64,000 nt of DNA from Podochytrium sp. JEL0797 (GCA_027596195.1 JADGJG010000015.1:36363-100362), one strand, 5' to 3'. Shown: positions 1 to 11,417, numbered from the stretch's first letter. The notes: a model not told the origin generated them from the letters alone. Numbers and translations are program-made.

Positions 1-476
1 TTTTGGGTGGGTTCCAAACAAACACTCACACTCTTGAGAATATACACCTCCATCGGAATACGGCCCCACACGTCATCCTCAAACCACTTCGTGACACGAT
101 GCTTCAAGATAAACTTGACAGCCACATCCTTCTTGTCCTCCTTGCGCCTCGCGGCACACACAAAGCCAAAGCCGCCAACGCCCAGTTCGGCAACCATTTC
201 GTACTTGGAGAGAAACAACTGGTTGAAGACTGGGTTCTTGGAGCGGAATGCGTGGATGAAGGGGTCAGTGGGTGGAGGAGCCAACGTGTCTGGCGAGTCC
301 GAGGTGGCGGCTTGTGGTGGCTTGGTGGGACCAGCGGTGGCGCGAAGCTGTTCGGATTTTTTGGCGGCGAAGCGCGGCGGCGGCGTCGGCGGCAGTTTTG
401 GCGTTGTGGGGAAAAGCGGCGCCACGGACGAAGTGGCGCCGAGGAGGCGCTGAATGAGGCGCGGCGAGGGCGTCAT
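1..476 (-). CDS. Serine/threonine protein kinase, N-terminal exon (partial)
   Basis: The first exon runs from the ATG at 476 down to 30 (149 codons) and ends at a GTGAGT donor at 29-24; the rest lies beyond the window edge. After about 80 residues of Pro/Ala-rich leader comes the start of a kinase domain: glycine loop LGVGGFGFV, the VAVKFI segment with the ATP-anchoring lysine, then a tract ending PMEVYIL. The spacing and the 'W..D...G.IPMEVYILK' tract resemble fungal PAS-kinase/PIM-like kinases (PSK1 type). That assignment is inference, because the catalytic loop and DFG are not in the window. No PAS domain is visible in the leader. Confidence 0.7.
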   Translation of the reverse strand, partial: MTPSPRLIQRLLGATSSVAPLFPTTPKLPPTPPPRFAAKKSEQLRATAGPTKPPQAATSDSPDTLAPPPTDPFIHAFRSKNPVFNQLFLSKYEMVAELGVGGFGFVCAARRKEDKKDVAVKFILKHRVTKWFEDDVWGRIPMEVYILKSVSVCLEPTQ

Positions 477-2305
477 TTTGCGCCTTTCTCGAATTTGTTT
501 TTCATCTTGGATTCGCGGCGCCAACAGATGCCAAACAGCGGGACAATCCAATCAATCCAATGCTACTTTCAGCTCGAAAGCTGCTTTGATTAAAAAACGT
601 CCCTTGGTGACTCAAACTGACGGTGTGTTTGCATCCCGCACTGGATGAATGCATTATCAAGTGAAGGGTTGATACTTTTGTTTTCATATAACATACCAAG
701 AACATGCGAGCAACTGCCTAATTATGGCTTGCATTTTTTAGTGTTGGGACTCTTGTTGAATTCAATTGTCCATGAAACTCGCCTGCAAACACTCGACGAC
801 CCGACTTGCAAGTTTTGCCACTGTGATCCCTATATGGCACGCGAGCCGATTCCGCTGAGGGCAGCTCCTCGTCGCCAAAAGCGACAAGATGTTCGAGACA
901 AGCCGCGAGGTGAGCTTCGTTACAAGAGTTGGTTAAATGGCCGAGGAATCATGTTCACATCGGTAGCTGCAATGCATTCCCACAAATAACTCTGCCGCCA
1001 CCCCCCACACTTGCACACATCCACACAACCCAAAAAAAAGATAATTCATTCCTTCATCCACACATGCTCCAGAACCTGTTGCGCCGTCAGTCGTCTCTTA
1101 AGATCCTTGGCCAACGTGAATTCATAGCGTGGCTGGTGAACGCAGGAATAATCGGCTTGGGGGGAGCACTACTAGGGGAAGAGACCTTTGAATATCCCAG
1201 CTTGCTCGGTAATTCTTCAAGCAACGCAGCCAACTTGATGTCAGATTCGCGATTTCCAGGAACAGGAGATGGCGGATGGTGTACAACATTACGATGTAAC
1301 AAACAACTTTTCGTCGAAGGGGTGCAGCCCTAAATTCCAACCTTCTTGGCCCCTCCTAATCTCGCGGGAAATGGAGAAGACATTGTATGCGTAGCAGAAA
1401 CGTTCGAAGCGCCAGGTTTTGTTCCAGTCAAAAGCTACGGCGACACAGATGGCTTCGAGGATGAGACAGTTTTTGTGGGCATGCGAAAAGCTGCTGTCGC
1501 GAGATCCGACTTGACGCTTTGGATATTTTTTACCACTCTTGCAGGGGCTGGAGAGGACGTCATACAGCTCTTGGTGGAGCGAAGTATTTTCTGACAGGCG
1601 TTCAAGGCAGGCCGCAATAGGCAGAAAAGGCACGCCATAGCCTTGTTCAATAACGGAAGGAGCCGGAGGAGAGTAGAAGTTGGGGGCAATCCCTCCTGCG
1701 GAGGAAGTGGATAGTTTTTTGGAAAGTGGTACGGGTTCTGGTAGAGGGCACTGCGAAGAACAAACAACTGATAAGTCACCAGAGATGCACAACAGAGCAG
1801 GCCATGCCAATCTTTCTTTCGATTTATATATATGTCTATGGATATTGTGGTTTGAGAAGAGGTGGAGAAGTGAAGCAATTATTTCAAGGGGGGTCGGCCT
1901 TTAAATAGTGGTGGTAGCAGTAGCTGAAACGCGATGGTGGATGATGCTGCTTTGCTTGTTACATGAGCTTCTAGAAGGGATTCCAGTTTTAATGGAGGCC
2001 ATGTACTCTCTGGCGAAACGGGGAATGATTCGCGCCAGCGAGACTGACGAGGCATTTAGAGACGGCATTTATGAATTAGAAAAAGGATGAGTTTTTTTCT
2101 TTCGATATTAATGTGGAGAAGGGAAGCAACATTTAAGGGGGGTCGGTAGATTGGGTGAAAGAAAGAGTTTTCATCATCTCGCGTGGGGGCAATAGGTTGT
2201 GGCTGATGGAATCGTGGAGTGCTGGTTGCGGCATTTGAAGTTGAAACATGCGGACGCAGTAGGAAGAGAGGGGTCATTATTGGGCAAGCTCTAAATTTAA
2301 CATCA
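477..2305. other. Long stretch with no supported gene
   Basis: No ORF here has both an ATG and recognisable protein features. The best candidate is a minus-strand open frame at about 1289-1890 (over 170 codons, with patches that look protein-like such as AFDWNKTWRFERF). It has no ATG and a stop directly upstream, so it could be an internal exon of an unrecognised gene or a relic. A pair of short diverged direct repeats lies at 1861-1898 and 2113-2146. The left part should hold the promoter of the kinase gene. Confidence 0.4.
1861..2146 (+). repeat. Diverged direct repeat pair of about 36 bp
   Basis: Two copies about 250 bp apart (1861-1898 and 2113-2146) share GTGGAGAAG.GAAGCAA and a terminal AAGGGGGGTCGG with small changes between. 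No coding potential is evident in the repeat. Function unknown. Confidence 0.5.
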
Positions 2306-2377
2306 GCACTGGTAGCTCAGTGGTAGAGCGTAGGACTGCAAATCCCGAGGTCATGGGATCAACCCCCATCCGGTGCT
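2306..2377 (+). tRNA. tRNA-Cys (GCA)
   Basis: A 7-bp acceptor stem (2306-2312 with 2370-2376, one G-T wobble), a D arm GCTCAGTGGTAGAGC, anticodon loop CTGCAAA giving anticodon GCA, and a T arm with a perfect 5-bp stem fit a tRNA. U73 is the usual discriminator for cysteine tRNA. The anticodon stem has one A-C mismatch. There is no intron. A T-rich run directly downstream fits a Pol III terminator. Confidence 0.9.
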
Positions 2378-2762
2378 GATTTTTGTCTTTTTCGTCATCT
2401 TTATGCCATTCCGAATCTTTCTGGGGTGGATCTTTCAGGCTCCCGCGGCAGGGACTGTGAAAATTGAGTGAAATGCGTTCCCGAAAATCTGTGCTGCACG
2501 TCGCTCCTTCATTTCGAACTGCGGAGGGAAATCACAATAATGACTCCAGCCATCGCTGGAGTCATAATGAAAGGATATTTGACAGTTTCGTCATGTGTGG
2601 AAGGGGGACAAGGCAACCCATCATGTCCCGTCGCGATTGCAAATCTCGTATTGCGAGCGCCCAGTTATTTTGGTGGCTGTCATTCCTATCGGGCTTTCCA
2701 AGGTCCGATTCCATTGAATTTTGACAAGGGGTTGCACCCTTTGCGATGTGTCATGAAAAGTT
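2378..2762. other. Intergenic, promoter side of LRR gene, with a perfect hairpin
   Basis: No gene is supported. An 11-bp perfect inverted repeat with a 4-base loop (ATGACTCCAGC, CATC, GCTGGAGTCAT) lies at 2540-2565, about 200 bp before the first ATG of the LRR gene. Confidence 0.5.
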
Positions 2763-4219
2763 ATGTTGAAAACAGCCAACACAACCATGGTCCTCCTCGA
2801 ACACACCGCCACCTTCCCTTCTTCGAAAAGAAGAGACCCGTCGCGCCGTCGCCCCACTGAATCTATCAAAAAGGAATCTCCCAAATCCCCGCTCCCCATC
2901 GACCCCGCCACCGTGACCGACCCCCCTGCAAAGATCACGACCCCTCCCACCATGACAACCCTCCCCGACCACCTCCTCCAATTCATCCTCGCCTGGATCC
3001 ACCCTGCCAGCATCCTCCTCTACCACCGCCTCTCGTCCCGTTTCCACCGGATCCTCGGATCCCCTGAATTCGCACACCGCAACATCTCGAACCACGTCAG
3101 CGCACATACTCCACGCCGCGCGTCTGTTACGATCGATACATCCACGGGTCCACCCAATTCGCTCGATTCACTCTGGATGGCCCTGCCCCCAATCTACCAA
3201 ACGGCCTTTGTAAACCACCGCTTCTCGAACCTCGAACGCATCGAATGGTCTCAAACCGATTTCCTATGCAATTGGATCCCCGCACCATTGGGGCTCCTCA
3301 AGAATCTCGTACATTTACACGCGAGCAACTGCAACCTCACTGGAGAAATCCCGCCCGAACTGGGCGCGGGGTTGGTGAATTTGAAGACGATGGATTTGTC
3401 GTTTAACGCGTTGAGTGGGCAAGTGCCGAAAGAGTTGGGGGCACTGCGCGGGTTGGAGGTGTTGCATTTGGAGAGGAATGAATTTTGTGGTGGGGTTCCT
3501 GCGGAATTGGGGGCGTTGAAGCGGTTGAGGAGTTTGAGTTTGGGGAATAATATGTTGCGGGGTGAGTTTATTTGAAGTGGTGTGAATTCAAAACGGCTTG
3601 TTATTGGTTGTTAACCGGGTTTTTGTTGATAGGCGAGATTCCAAAATCACTAGGATTCCTCGAATCCCTAGAACAACTCTACCTCGGCCGCAACTTTCTC
3701 ACAGGCCCCATCCCCTGCTCCCTCGGCAACCTCAAAAACCTGCACGAACTCGACCTCTCCAAAAACCAACTGTCAGGCCACCTACCTCCCCGACTCGGCA
3801 AACTGTCCCACCTCCGCATGCTCCTCCTCCACGAAAACGACTTTTCGGGATCCCTCCCGCGTCAACTCGGACACCTTTCCCACTTGATTGAACTCAACGT
3901 GTCACGGAACCGGTTCGTTGGGTGCGTTCCGCAGGAGATTGGGACGTGTGAGAGGTTGGAGTTTTTGTCGTTGGCGCAGAATATGTTTTCGGGGGAGGTT
4001 CCTGTGGAGTTGGGCGGGTTGCAGCGGTTGAGGGAGTTGTATTTGAGGGGGAATGTGTTTGAGATGCGGGTTGGGAGGGGGGTGGAGAGGGGGTCGAGGT
4101 TTTATTGGATGTTGTGTGAGAATGGGTTTGAGGAAGAGAAGGTGGGGGAGGAGGAGGTTGGGGAGGTGGTGAATGCGTATGAGGCTGTGGTGGGGGAAGA
4201 GGTACCTGTGTACCTGTGA
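2763..4219 (+). CDS. F-box-like protein with plant-type leucine-rich repeats (copy A)
   Basis: Two exons (2763-3561 and 3633-4219; intron with GTGAGT donor and TTGATAG acceptor) give about 461 aa. After a disordered leader comes an F-box-like helix set beginning at the internal Met at 2951 ([18 protein letters not shown]). About eight leucine-rich repeats follow, of the plant-specific class LxxLxLxxNxLxGxIPxxLG. The C-terminus is acidic and low in complexity. No signal peptide or transmembrane helix is seen, so a cytoplasmic adaptor role (for example substrate choice for an SCF ubiquitin ligase) is a reasonable inference; the ligand is unknown. The next gene and the minus-strand gene at 23905-24876 are paralogues. 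The ATG at 2763 is the first in frame, but 2787 or 2951 could also be used. Confidence 0.75.
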
Positions 4220-4384
4220 AGAATGGATTTTGGAATCGTGTTTCGCGAGTCGTTTCGCTTTAGCATTTCACTGCTATGTTTTCGAGTAAAGATTAAGTTA
4301 TTTTAATGTTGGATTCTTCCTCCCAAAGGATTGAAGGAATCGTTGAGAAAAACTAAACAATTCGGAGAAACTCGTGTCGAAAGA

Positions 4385-5455
4385 ATGCAACGCACCCCAC
4401 CCGAAGTTCTTTCCCTGATCCTCTCTTGGATCCACCCGCGCCACGTCCTCCGCCTCCGCCTTCTCTGCCACGCCTTCGACGCCTGCCTCTCGACCCACCA
4501 CTTTGCGTTTCAGAACCTGTCCCGCTTTGTCACCCCCAAACGACGCATTTCCAACCCCGCCAACACCTGCGCCGACGACTTGGACAAGCTGTGGTTCGCA
4601 TGGCCCGAGCGATATCAGCTCGTGTATGTGGACTTGCGGTTATCGCACTTCACGCAAATCGACTGGAAGAGCACGCACTTTGCCGCCGCGCCACAGTCGC
4701 CTCAGCATTCGCTGCCCAAATCGTTTGGCCGAATGTTCATGTTGACGTATTTGGATCTCAGCTTTTGCAACCTGTTGACGGTGATTCCGCCCGAGTTTGG
4801 GGACATTGCGAATCTCGAAACTCTGAAGTTGAATGGGAATAATTTGATGGGTTGCATTCCGCCCGAGTTGGGGTGTTTGGTTCAATTGAAGGAGCTGCTT
4901 TTGGTGAGTCCTTGATGATGGCGGTTTTGTTTGTGATTTCGCGATATTGAGTTGACGAAAACGAAAGGGCGATAATAAGCTGTCTGGTGCGATTCCTCCC
5001 GAATTGGGCAACTTGATGAATCTCGAATATCTATATTTGTCGGTAAAAAATTGTTGCTTTTGGGCTCCTTCTTTCAAACCCTTCTCAATGACCTCCAATT
5101 CCAGGGAAACGCGCTGACAGGCCAAATCCCCGCCCAACTCGGCAACCTCTTCTCCCTATCGCGTCTCTACCTCGACGGTAACAACCTCGTGGGCTGCATC
5201 CCCGCCGAACTCGCCAACTGCTGCAACCTCGTGTCGCTCGTTCTGTCGGACAATTATCTCTCTGGAAGAATCCCCGGCGAATTTATCCAGCTCGCGAAAC
5301 TCGAGGTGTTGATTCTCACGGGCAACCGCATCTCGTTGATGATTCCACCTGCGATTTTGCGCGGGTCGCGACTGTGGAGTTTGATTTTTGAAAATGTGAT
5401 TCCGAGGCTGGTTGTGGGGGTGTGTTTTGTGGTTGTAGTGTGTGCGATGCTGTGA
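4385..5455 (+). CDS. F-box-like protein with plant-type leucine-rich repeats (copy B)
   Basis: Three exons (4385-4903, 4968-5042, 5105-5455) joined by phase-0 introns give about 315 aa. The middle exon of 25 codons encodes almost exactly one LRR. It starts with an F-box-like segment (PPEVLSLILSWIHPRHVL), then a spacer containing DKLWFAWPERYQ, which is also found in the paralogues as a D.W.AWP motif, then six LRRs with the NxLxGxIPxELG consensus. The last 20 residues are very hydrophobic (VVGVCFVVVVCAML) and could be a C-terminal membrane tail, which copy A lacks. It lies head-to-tail behind copy A, which suggests tandem duplication. An upstream in-frame ATG at 4331 is possible. Confidence 0.75.
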
Positions 5456-5499
5456 TTGTATTGGTGTTTGTTTCGGACGAGAAAAAAACAAAAACTTTT

Positions 5500-7682
5500 A
5501 TGTCCAAATCGCTGCAGAGTTTCATCGACTCTGCGGAAGCCCTGCTCACGTGCGATGTGTGTGGGATGCTTCTAAGAGGAGCAGCTGTGCTTCCCTGTCG
5601 CCACCAGTTCTGTTCGCTGTGTGTGAGGAGACATTTGCAGGTGAATCAAGAGCATCTGATGAGTTGAACTGACGCTCCTCAAGATGCACCAAAACTGTCC
5701 TGCTTGTCGAAACCCGCTTCCAAAAGGAATGGCCGATGTCCGCTTCAGCATGGGTAATCCTAATTCTCCTCTTAAACCGGCTTAACACTCTCTCTTCAGC
5801 TCTCGATGCCCTCGCCGACTCTCTCCGGAACCAGAAAGAGTCCCTCGAAGCCTCGCTGAAAGAATTTGCCGCCTTGGAAGAAGGGAAGGGGAAGCCGAAC
5901 CAAGCGAAAGGAAACAAAGAAACCAAACCGTGCTCAACCACAACCAAAGCCTGCCAAACAACCCAACCATACATCGATCCTCCTGTTTCGAAATCAACTC
6001 GTCGTTCAAAGCCAAAAGTACCTGATGCTGGGCCATCCGATTTGTTTGGCGATGGTGTGTGTTTCTCCATCCACATGTCCGCGTTCTCACATTCAAACAC
6101 CAATTAGTCGATACCATCTGCCCATGTCCCTTGTGCGACAAACACGTCAAAATCAGATTTATGGACCCTCACATTGCGTCTGGATGCGTTCAACACGTGG
6201 AACTGAATCCGCCAACGGGAATACCGGCATCAGCACCCTCAAACGCGTCTTCTTCGCCTTGCAGTCCCGCCACGAACGCGTCACTGCCCGATGTCGGTTC
6301 GAACTCCTCTGCGACCCCGAAAGGAATGGTTGGCCGTGTGACGCGATCGCGGAGCAACCTTGCGGATCCAACCATCGCCGATCGCGCCATTTTTGACGGG
6401 GAGCAAGACTCTGAACCGGACTCTCCAGTTCTTCTCAAACGGACTGAACCGGTTTCGAAAATGCGCGAACCGCGCGGCGAACCTGTTTTTCGCAAAGGTG
6501 AAGATGGCCTTGGCGACGAGGAACCCGCGGATACATTACTGGTGGAAGCGGCGCGGGATGTACAAGATTCTGCCGCGGCTGATTCTGTTGATGATGCCGA
6601 TATGGTTCCGCCCGTGTTGAAACGGCCCAAACTCTTGTCCAAATTCAGCACCGGCACAAGTGGCGATTTCGGCTCGTTCGTACGCGACGATGTCCTCGCG
6701 GATGCCATGCGTGCGGATGAAACTGTCACTGCCGCTCCACCACTATTGCAACGGCCCAAACTCTTGTCGAAATTCAGCACCGGTACCAGCGGCGACTTTG
6801 GCTCATTCGTACGCGATGATGCCCTCGCAGACGCCATGCGGGAGCATGACGGAGTTGCCGCCGCTACTGCAGAGTTGAATTCGCAAGTGAGCAATTCGGC
6901 AGGCATGTCTCAACTCGATCTTGACGACTCGACAACGGATGATGAAGCGGGTGCCGCTGGTTCTGACGCGATGGTGGCTGCGGAGGTTTCCGCAAAAGCG
7001 ATGGGCAAGCGAAAACGCGTCGATGAAACCGATCCCATGACACTCGACGATCCACTTCAAGACCAATCTACTCTCGACGCAAAACGAGCAGCCCGCACCA
7101 CCCTCCTATCAACCCTCCTCCCCGAGTAAGCTCCCCATTTTCCCTCCCCCACCAGCCATCCCTAACCAAAAAAAAAGTCCAACAACCCTTGACAAACGCA
7201 CACCCAAACCCGGCATAGCATACACCCTCCTCACCCCTTCCGCACTCAAGCACCTCCTCCGCGAATCCAACCTCTCCCCCATCGGCGACAAACCCACCCT
7301 CATCAAACGACACCGCGAATTCACGATCCAGCATAACGCGAACCTCGACGCGCTGTTCCCCGTCCCACAGGAACAAGTCGTTGCACGCGTGGAAGAGTGG
7401 GAGAGGAATCAGGCGGGTGGGAAGGGAAGTGTTGCGGAACGGATGAGGAAGGGGAATGAGTTTGAAGGGCATAAGGAGAGTAAGGAAGGGGTCGAAGGGG
7501 TGCGGAGGCATATGGAGAGGTATAAGGGGGAGTTTCGGAGGTTGATTGAGGAGGGTTGGGAGAGGAAGAGGGTGGGGAGGGAGGAGAGGGTGAAGGCGGC
7601 GGTGGTGGGGGTGTCTGAAACGGGGTCTTTGCCTGTGGAAAAAGAGGAGACGCAGGTGGAGGAGAAAGAATTGGTAGAATAA
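5500..7682 (+). CDS. RAD18: RAD18-type E3 ubiquitin ligase, postreplication repair
   Basis: Five exons (5500-5640, 5684-5753, 5800-6054, 6108-7125, 7178-7682) give about 662 aa. Domain order matches RAD18. The N-terminal C3HC4 RING is split by a 43-bp intron (CDVC, PCRHQFCSLC, then CPAC). Next come a UBZ4-type C2HC zinc finger (CPLC...H...C) and a SAP domain in the last exon (ALKHLLRESNL...LIKRHREF...NANLDALFP, the RAD18 signature). A charged C-terminus follows where RAD6 would bind. RAD18 with RAD6 monoubiquitinates PCNA at stalled forks in the nucleus. Between the UBZ and SAP lies a long acidic linker with a 43-residue tandem duplication. Splice sites were chosen to keep the RING and SAP in frame; the last intron has a CTAAC branch site just before its AAAG acceptor. 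Confidence 0.87.
6621..6848 (+). repeat. 129-bp tandem repeat inside RAD18 linker
   Basis: Two adjacent copies start at 6621 and 6750 (period 129 bp, 43 codons). Each encodes RPKLLSKFSTGTSGDFGSFV followed by RDD and LADAMR with few changes; many differences are synonymous. Confidence 0.85.
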
Positions 7683-7906
7683 GAATTTTTTGGAGTGGAA
7701 TGCATAAAATGGATTGTGATTCTTTGCACAGACTGCAACAACAAAAACGAAAGAACCGCCCCCACCCCCAACTCCTCCTCCACACACACACACACACATT
7801 GTCATGACATACACTTCCACGCCCCTCATACAAACCAAAAGTCCACTCCGCGCCCCATCCAAAAACCTCCAACCAAAAAAAATCAAAGGGTGGGGATCCA
7901 CCATAT

Positions 7907-10900
7907 TTAATCTTTCGACCCATCAAACAACCACTCATACTGCTCAATCATACTCTCAATCAACTTGTTGTGGAACGGCATATTCGCCATACTCGCATAC
8001 CCTTGCATCGCCGCGTCTTGGCCCTCAGGGGGCGGTATGCTGCGAATCAGGGTCGGGGCGAATACGATGGCGAGGTTCGATTGCTCCATTTTGTTGATGT
8101 CGGATTTTTCGGCGACTCTGTAGTTCAAATGGGAAGGTGAGTGGGGGTGTTGCGTTGGTTTGGGTGGTAGGTGATCGTACTTTTTCAAATGTTTCAAGAG
8201 GTACGAAAGCACGTTATAGTTGCATTGAGGCAGGGCTTGAATCAAAGTTTTGAGTTGAATCAGTCGTTCGTTGTAATCCGAGAGTTCTGACAAAGTAATC
8301 ATCAACAAATCGATTCTTGTATGCAAAATCAACCACAAACAAACAAAAAAACACTCAACTCGCAGACACAATAAACTGGTCATACACTTCAAAGGGTATC
8401 AACGGGTTCTGCAGTTCTCGGAAATAAGCTGCCAAATATAAAAACGAGTCAGTTTTACACCAAAACAAAACGCGTTCAAAAACAAAAAACTCACACTTCA
8501 ACAACCCAGTCACAACATTAATATCATCCTCTCTCCCCAAATCCACCACCTCCCCCGTATTCACCGCAGCCTTCAACCGCCCAATCGTGGCTGAATTCCC
8601 AGACAACCGATAAATCCCTTGCACCTCGAACCCATCGCGCGACTCCACGGTCGCGATGCATTCGGTGACGATGCGTGGGATTGTGGTTCCTTCGAATTCG
8701 AGTTGGGTTGGGAGGTGTCCTCCGAAGGGAAGTTCCGGGCGGGGTGGTGGAGAGGTTACCGCGGGTGATTTGGCGGGTTTGTTATTTTTGTTGGAAAGGG
8801 TGGAAGTGGAGTTTGAGGAGCCGAAAATGGATTTGCTGAACACGTTGATGGATTTTCGGGTTGTGGCGGTGGCCGTGGTGGAGGAAGCGTTGCTCGATGT
8901 TTTGCTCATGGCTGCGGCGTCGGTTGTTGCTGGGGTGCGGAGTTGGGAGTTGAGGGTGGGTGGGAGCGAGGGGAGGGGGTCGCCGATGATGAGTGGGGTG
9001 GAGATATTGGTGGATTTTGTGAATACGCGAGCGAGGACGGATTCGTACTATATCAGAAAAATTGGGAATATGAGAAAACACGGTACAACACACACAGATA
9101 CACACCTCGGACGCCGTATGCCTCTCGCGCATACACTCCCGAAACGAGTCGATCCACGCGGTAGTCGTTGCCTCCGAATCCGTGAGAAACAAGCGTCGCC
9201 GACCAGACGCGAGTGTCACCAAAAACGCATTCTTTTTGGACGTGTGTTCTTTGCCCGCGGGTTCCACGTGTCCTTGCGTGAGGAGCAGGGCGTCGAATGG
9301 AACGAGGTGGGATTTCTGGGGTTTGGGTTTGAGGCTTTAGTCCCCCCGTATTCATCCCCCAACTCCCAAAAACCTTCGTCTCTCTCTCGCTCACGAACTC
9401 TCACCTTACTCTTTCCCAACCCCGCATGCCCCCCTTCCTTAAACAAAAACGCAACCCCCACACACATGACGACCAAACACCCCTTCCAACTACTCTGTAA
9501 CCGATGCTTCGCTCCACCTCCCGCACCATGCGTCGTCGACAGTTTGTACTTCAGACTCCCTTCCCGCCGAATCAGGTCCTGCGGTATATGCTCGAACCGC
9601 GAGAGATCCAAATCAGGCGTGGAGGAGTCCACGCTTGTCGCGGAGGGTGATCCCGCGGGATGAGAGCGATGGGGGAGTGGGGGTGCAGCCGTTGTTTCCA
9701 AAAGTCCGTGAATGTCATTCTCACTGCCCATCAAACTCGCTGCACGCGACGATGCGTCATCAGCAGGGAAACTGCTCCCAGCGCCATCGCGGGTGGGACT
9801 CGAGAGGTAATGGTTTGTGGCGAGGTTCGGGGTCGATTGGAGGTCTCGCGCGGTCGGGGGATCCCAGGAGGTGTGGTTTGTGGTTGGGTTCCAGTAGTAG
9901 ATTTGGCCGGAGGTGTCGCGCATGGGTTTCCATGTGGATCCGTTGAGGGAGACGATGGAGGCCTTTTTTGAGTGGGGAGGGGGGTGTTAGAATGCGAAGA
10001 TTTGGGATGTGGATGCTGCGTACCAAACTTTCACCTACGATGTCCGATCCGTGTCCCAACATTTGCCCGGCGGCGGGCTCCGTAGTGTCTGTCGTCACCG
10101 CCGCAATCGGTGGTGTAGATACAGACGCAACATCGATATCCTCCAAGCCACCCTGCAGAGTCGGGGACTCCAATTCCTCTTCCTCTTCCTTATCTTCACC
10201 TTCTACTGTTGCTGCAGGAGCCGCATTCAACCCAACAGTCTCCAAATCGTCTCCAAGCGCATCGATTTGCGCGTCATCATCGTATTCGACAGTTTCGGAA
10301 GATTTTACATCACCACTCGCGGCAGTGAGACCACGAATGCGTGGTGGTGAAATGGCATCAGCGAGATCATCGGAAAACGGGTCTCGCGGTGGCGGCGGGG
10401 TCGCGAGGGTGGGTGCGGGTGTGGTTGGGAGCGTGGAGGAAGGTCGGGAGGGGAGGTTTGGGGTCGAGGTGTGGATCGATGTTTGTGTCTTTGATTGGTT
10501 GCGTGCTTTGGTGAGCGAGTACCGCGGGGTGGCGGGGGGGTGCTTCATAAAGTGGACTTACGGCGACGATGGGGGATGATTCGAGGACGAGGGTTTCGGG
10601 CATGACTAAAGGAAGAGGTAAAAGGAGCGTTAGTCATGTTGAAGTGGAGTGGAAAGGGCATTGGGGGGCGTTCGTTTACCGACAGATCTTCGCGAGGCAG
10701 GAGGTTCAGGGGCGATTCTTCGAGCAGTGGTGGTGGTGGAGGGGGTTGTAACGCTTGATCGGCGAGTGTCTGAGTTGGCGGAGGAGGAGGTGCGCGAATG
10801 GGAGGTGTCTGCGGCGGGTTCTGCAAAGAGTCGTTCGGTGAGAAGGAATTTTGAATCGAGGGCGTTTGCCCAGGCGGAAAAATGAAAGGTGAGGGGTGAT

Positions 10901-11417
10901 GGAGGGACAGGGAGAGCATCAGGTTTGTCGTCGAAAACGAGTTGCAACTGAAGATGAGTCTTTCGCGTTCGTTGTTTGGGCATCATGTTCCACGCTTTAA
11001 TTACTATTCGAAATTCGCTTCGTTTGCAGGTCATCGTCAAGGGAGTCACACGATCCAAAGGCAATCAAATAGATTATAGAAGTATCGGCAGTGTGAACAA
11101 GGTCATCGAAGAATCGAGCGAAAAAGATGCGATTTCGGAACGGCGTTTCGGTTGTTCCATCGAACGAGTCACTATCATCGACGCAGCAAGATCCGATTCA
11201 CACTGGTCTCAACACGGGATAGCAACGTACCCGCTGTTGTCTCTTTAAGCAGAACGACTCGGTTTGCTGGGAAATACGCCTGGGTTCCGTTGAGTTTGCC
11301 CTCGTACCAGTCGCTGTTGCACAGCTCGACAATTTCGATAATATCGCCCTGCTCAAAGGAGAGCTCGTTGTCCTCGATGGCCGTGTACGCCCAGAGCGCG
11401 CGCGCGAACGAGGGCAT
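7907..11417 (-). CDS. SH3-WW-PH-RhoGAP protein, Rho-family GTPase activator
   Basis: This multi-exon minus-strand gene starts at the ATG at 11417 with an SH3 domain (ARALWAYTAIEDNELSFEQGD...WYEG...YFPANRV). A Ser/Thr/Pro-rich linker follows, then a WW domain (GQIYYWNPTTNHTSWDPP), a split PH domain and a C-terminal RhoGAP domain. The RhoGAP contains the arginine finger in GIYRLSG, the LLK..FREL.NPLIP motif and the NLA.VFAPTL motif. Exons I can place: 7907-8117, 8181-8286, 8360-8428, 8495-9047, 9106-9315, 9405-9962, 10039 to about 10500, about 10570-10605, and 10680 upwards. The junction from the SH3 exon (ending near 11235) to the linker exon is uncertain (acceptor perhaps near 10997). The role is to stimulate GTP hydrolysis by Rho/Rac/Cdc42 at membranes. 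The domain order resembles animal ARHGAP12/27 rather than classic yeast RhoGAPs. Confidence 0.83.

Noticed and set aside
1289..1810. Minus-strand open frame of over 170 codons
   Set aside because: No ATG anywhere in it, a stop directly upstream, and no recognised motif. Kept only as a note on the gene-free region.
6190..6906. 238-codon minus-strand open frame inside RAD18
   Set aside because: Shadow of the acidic linker exon of RAD18, with the same repeat mirrored.
7770..7800. CA dinucleotide run as possible CRISPR or repeat element
   Set aside because: A simple microsatellite of about eight units. No spaced repeats; no CRISPR array exists in this eukaryotic window.
8656..9663. 335-codon open frame on the plus strand
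   Set aside because: Antisense to the RhoGAP gene and runs across its introns; the encoded sequence is Arg/Gly/Val-biased with no motifs.
10545..10919. Alternative proline-rich frame for the RhoGAP linker exon
   Set aside because: It looks like a linker but cannot be joined to the next exon in frame with the GTAAGT donor near 10560; the frame of the overlapping minus ORF at 10630-11064 can.
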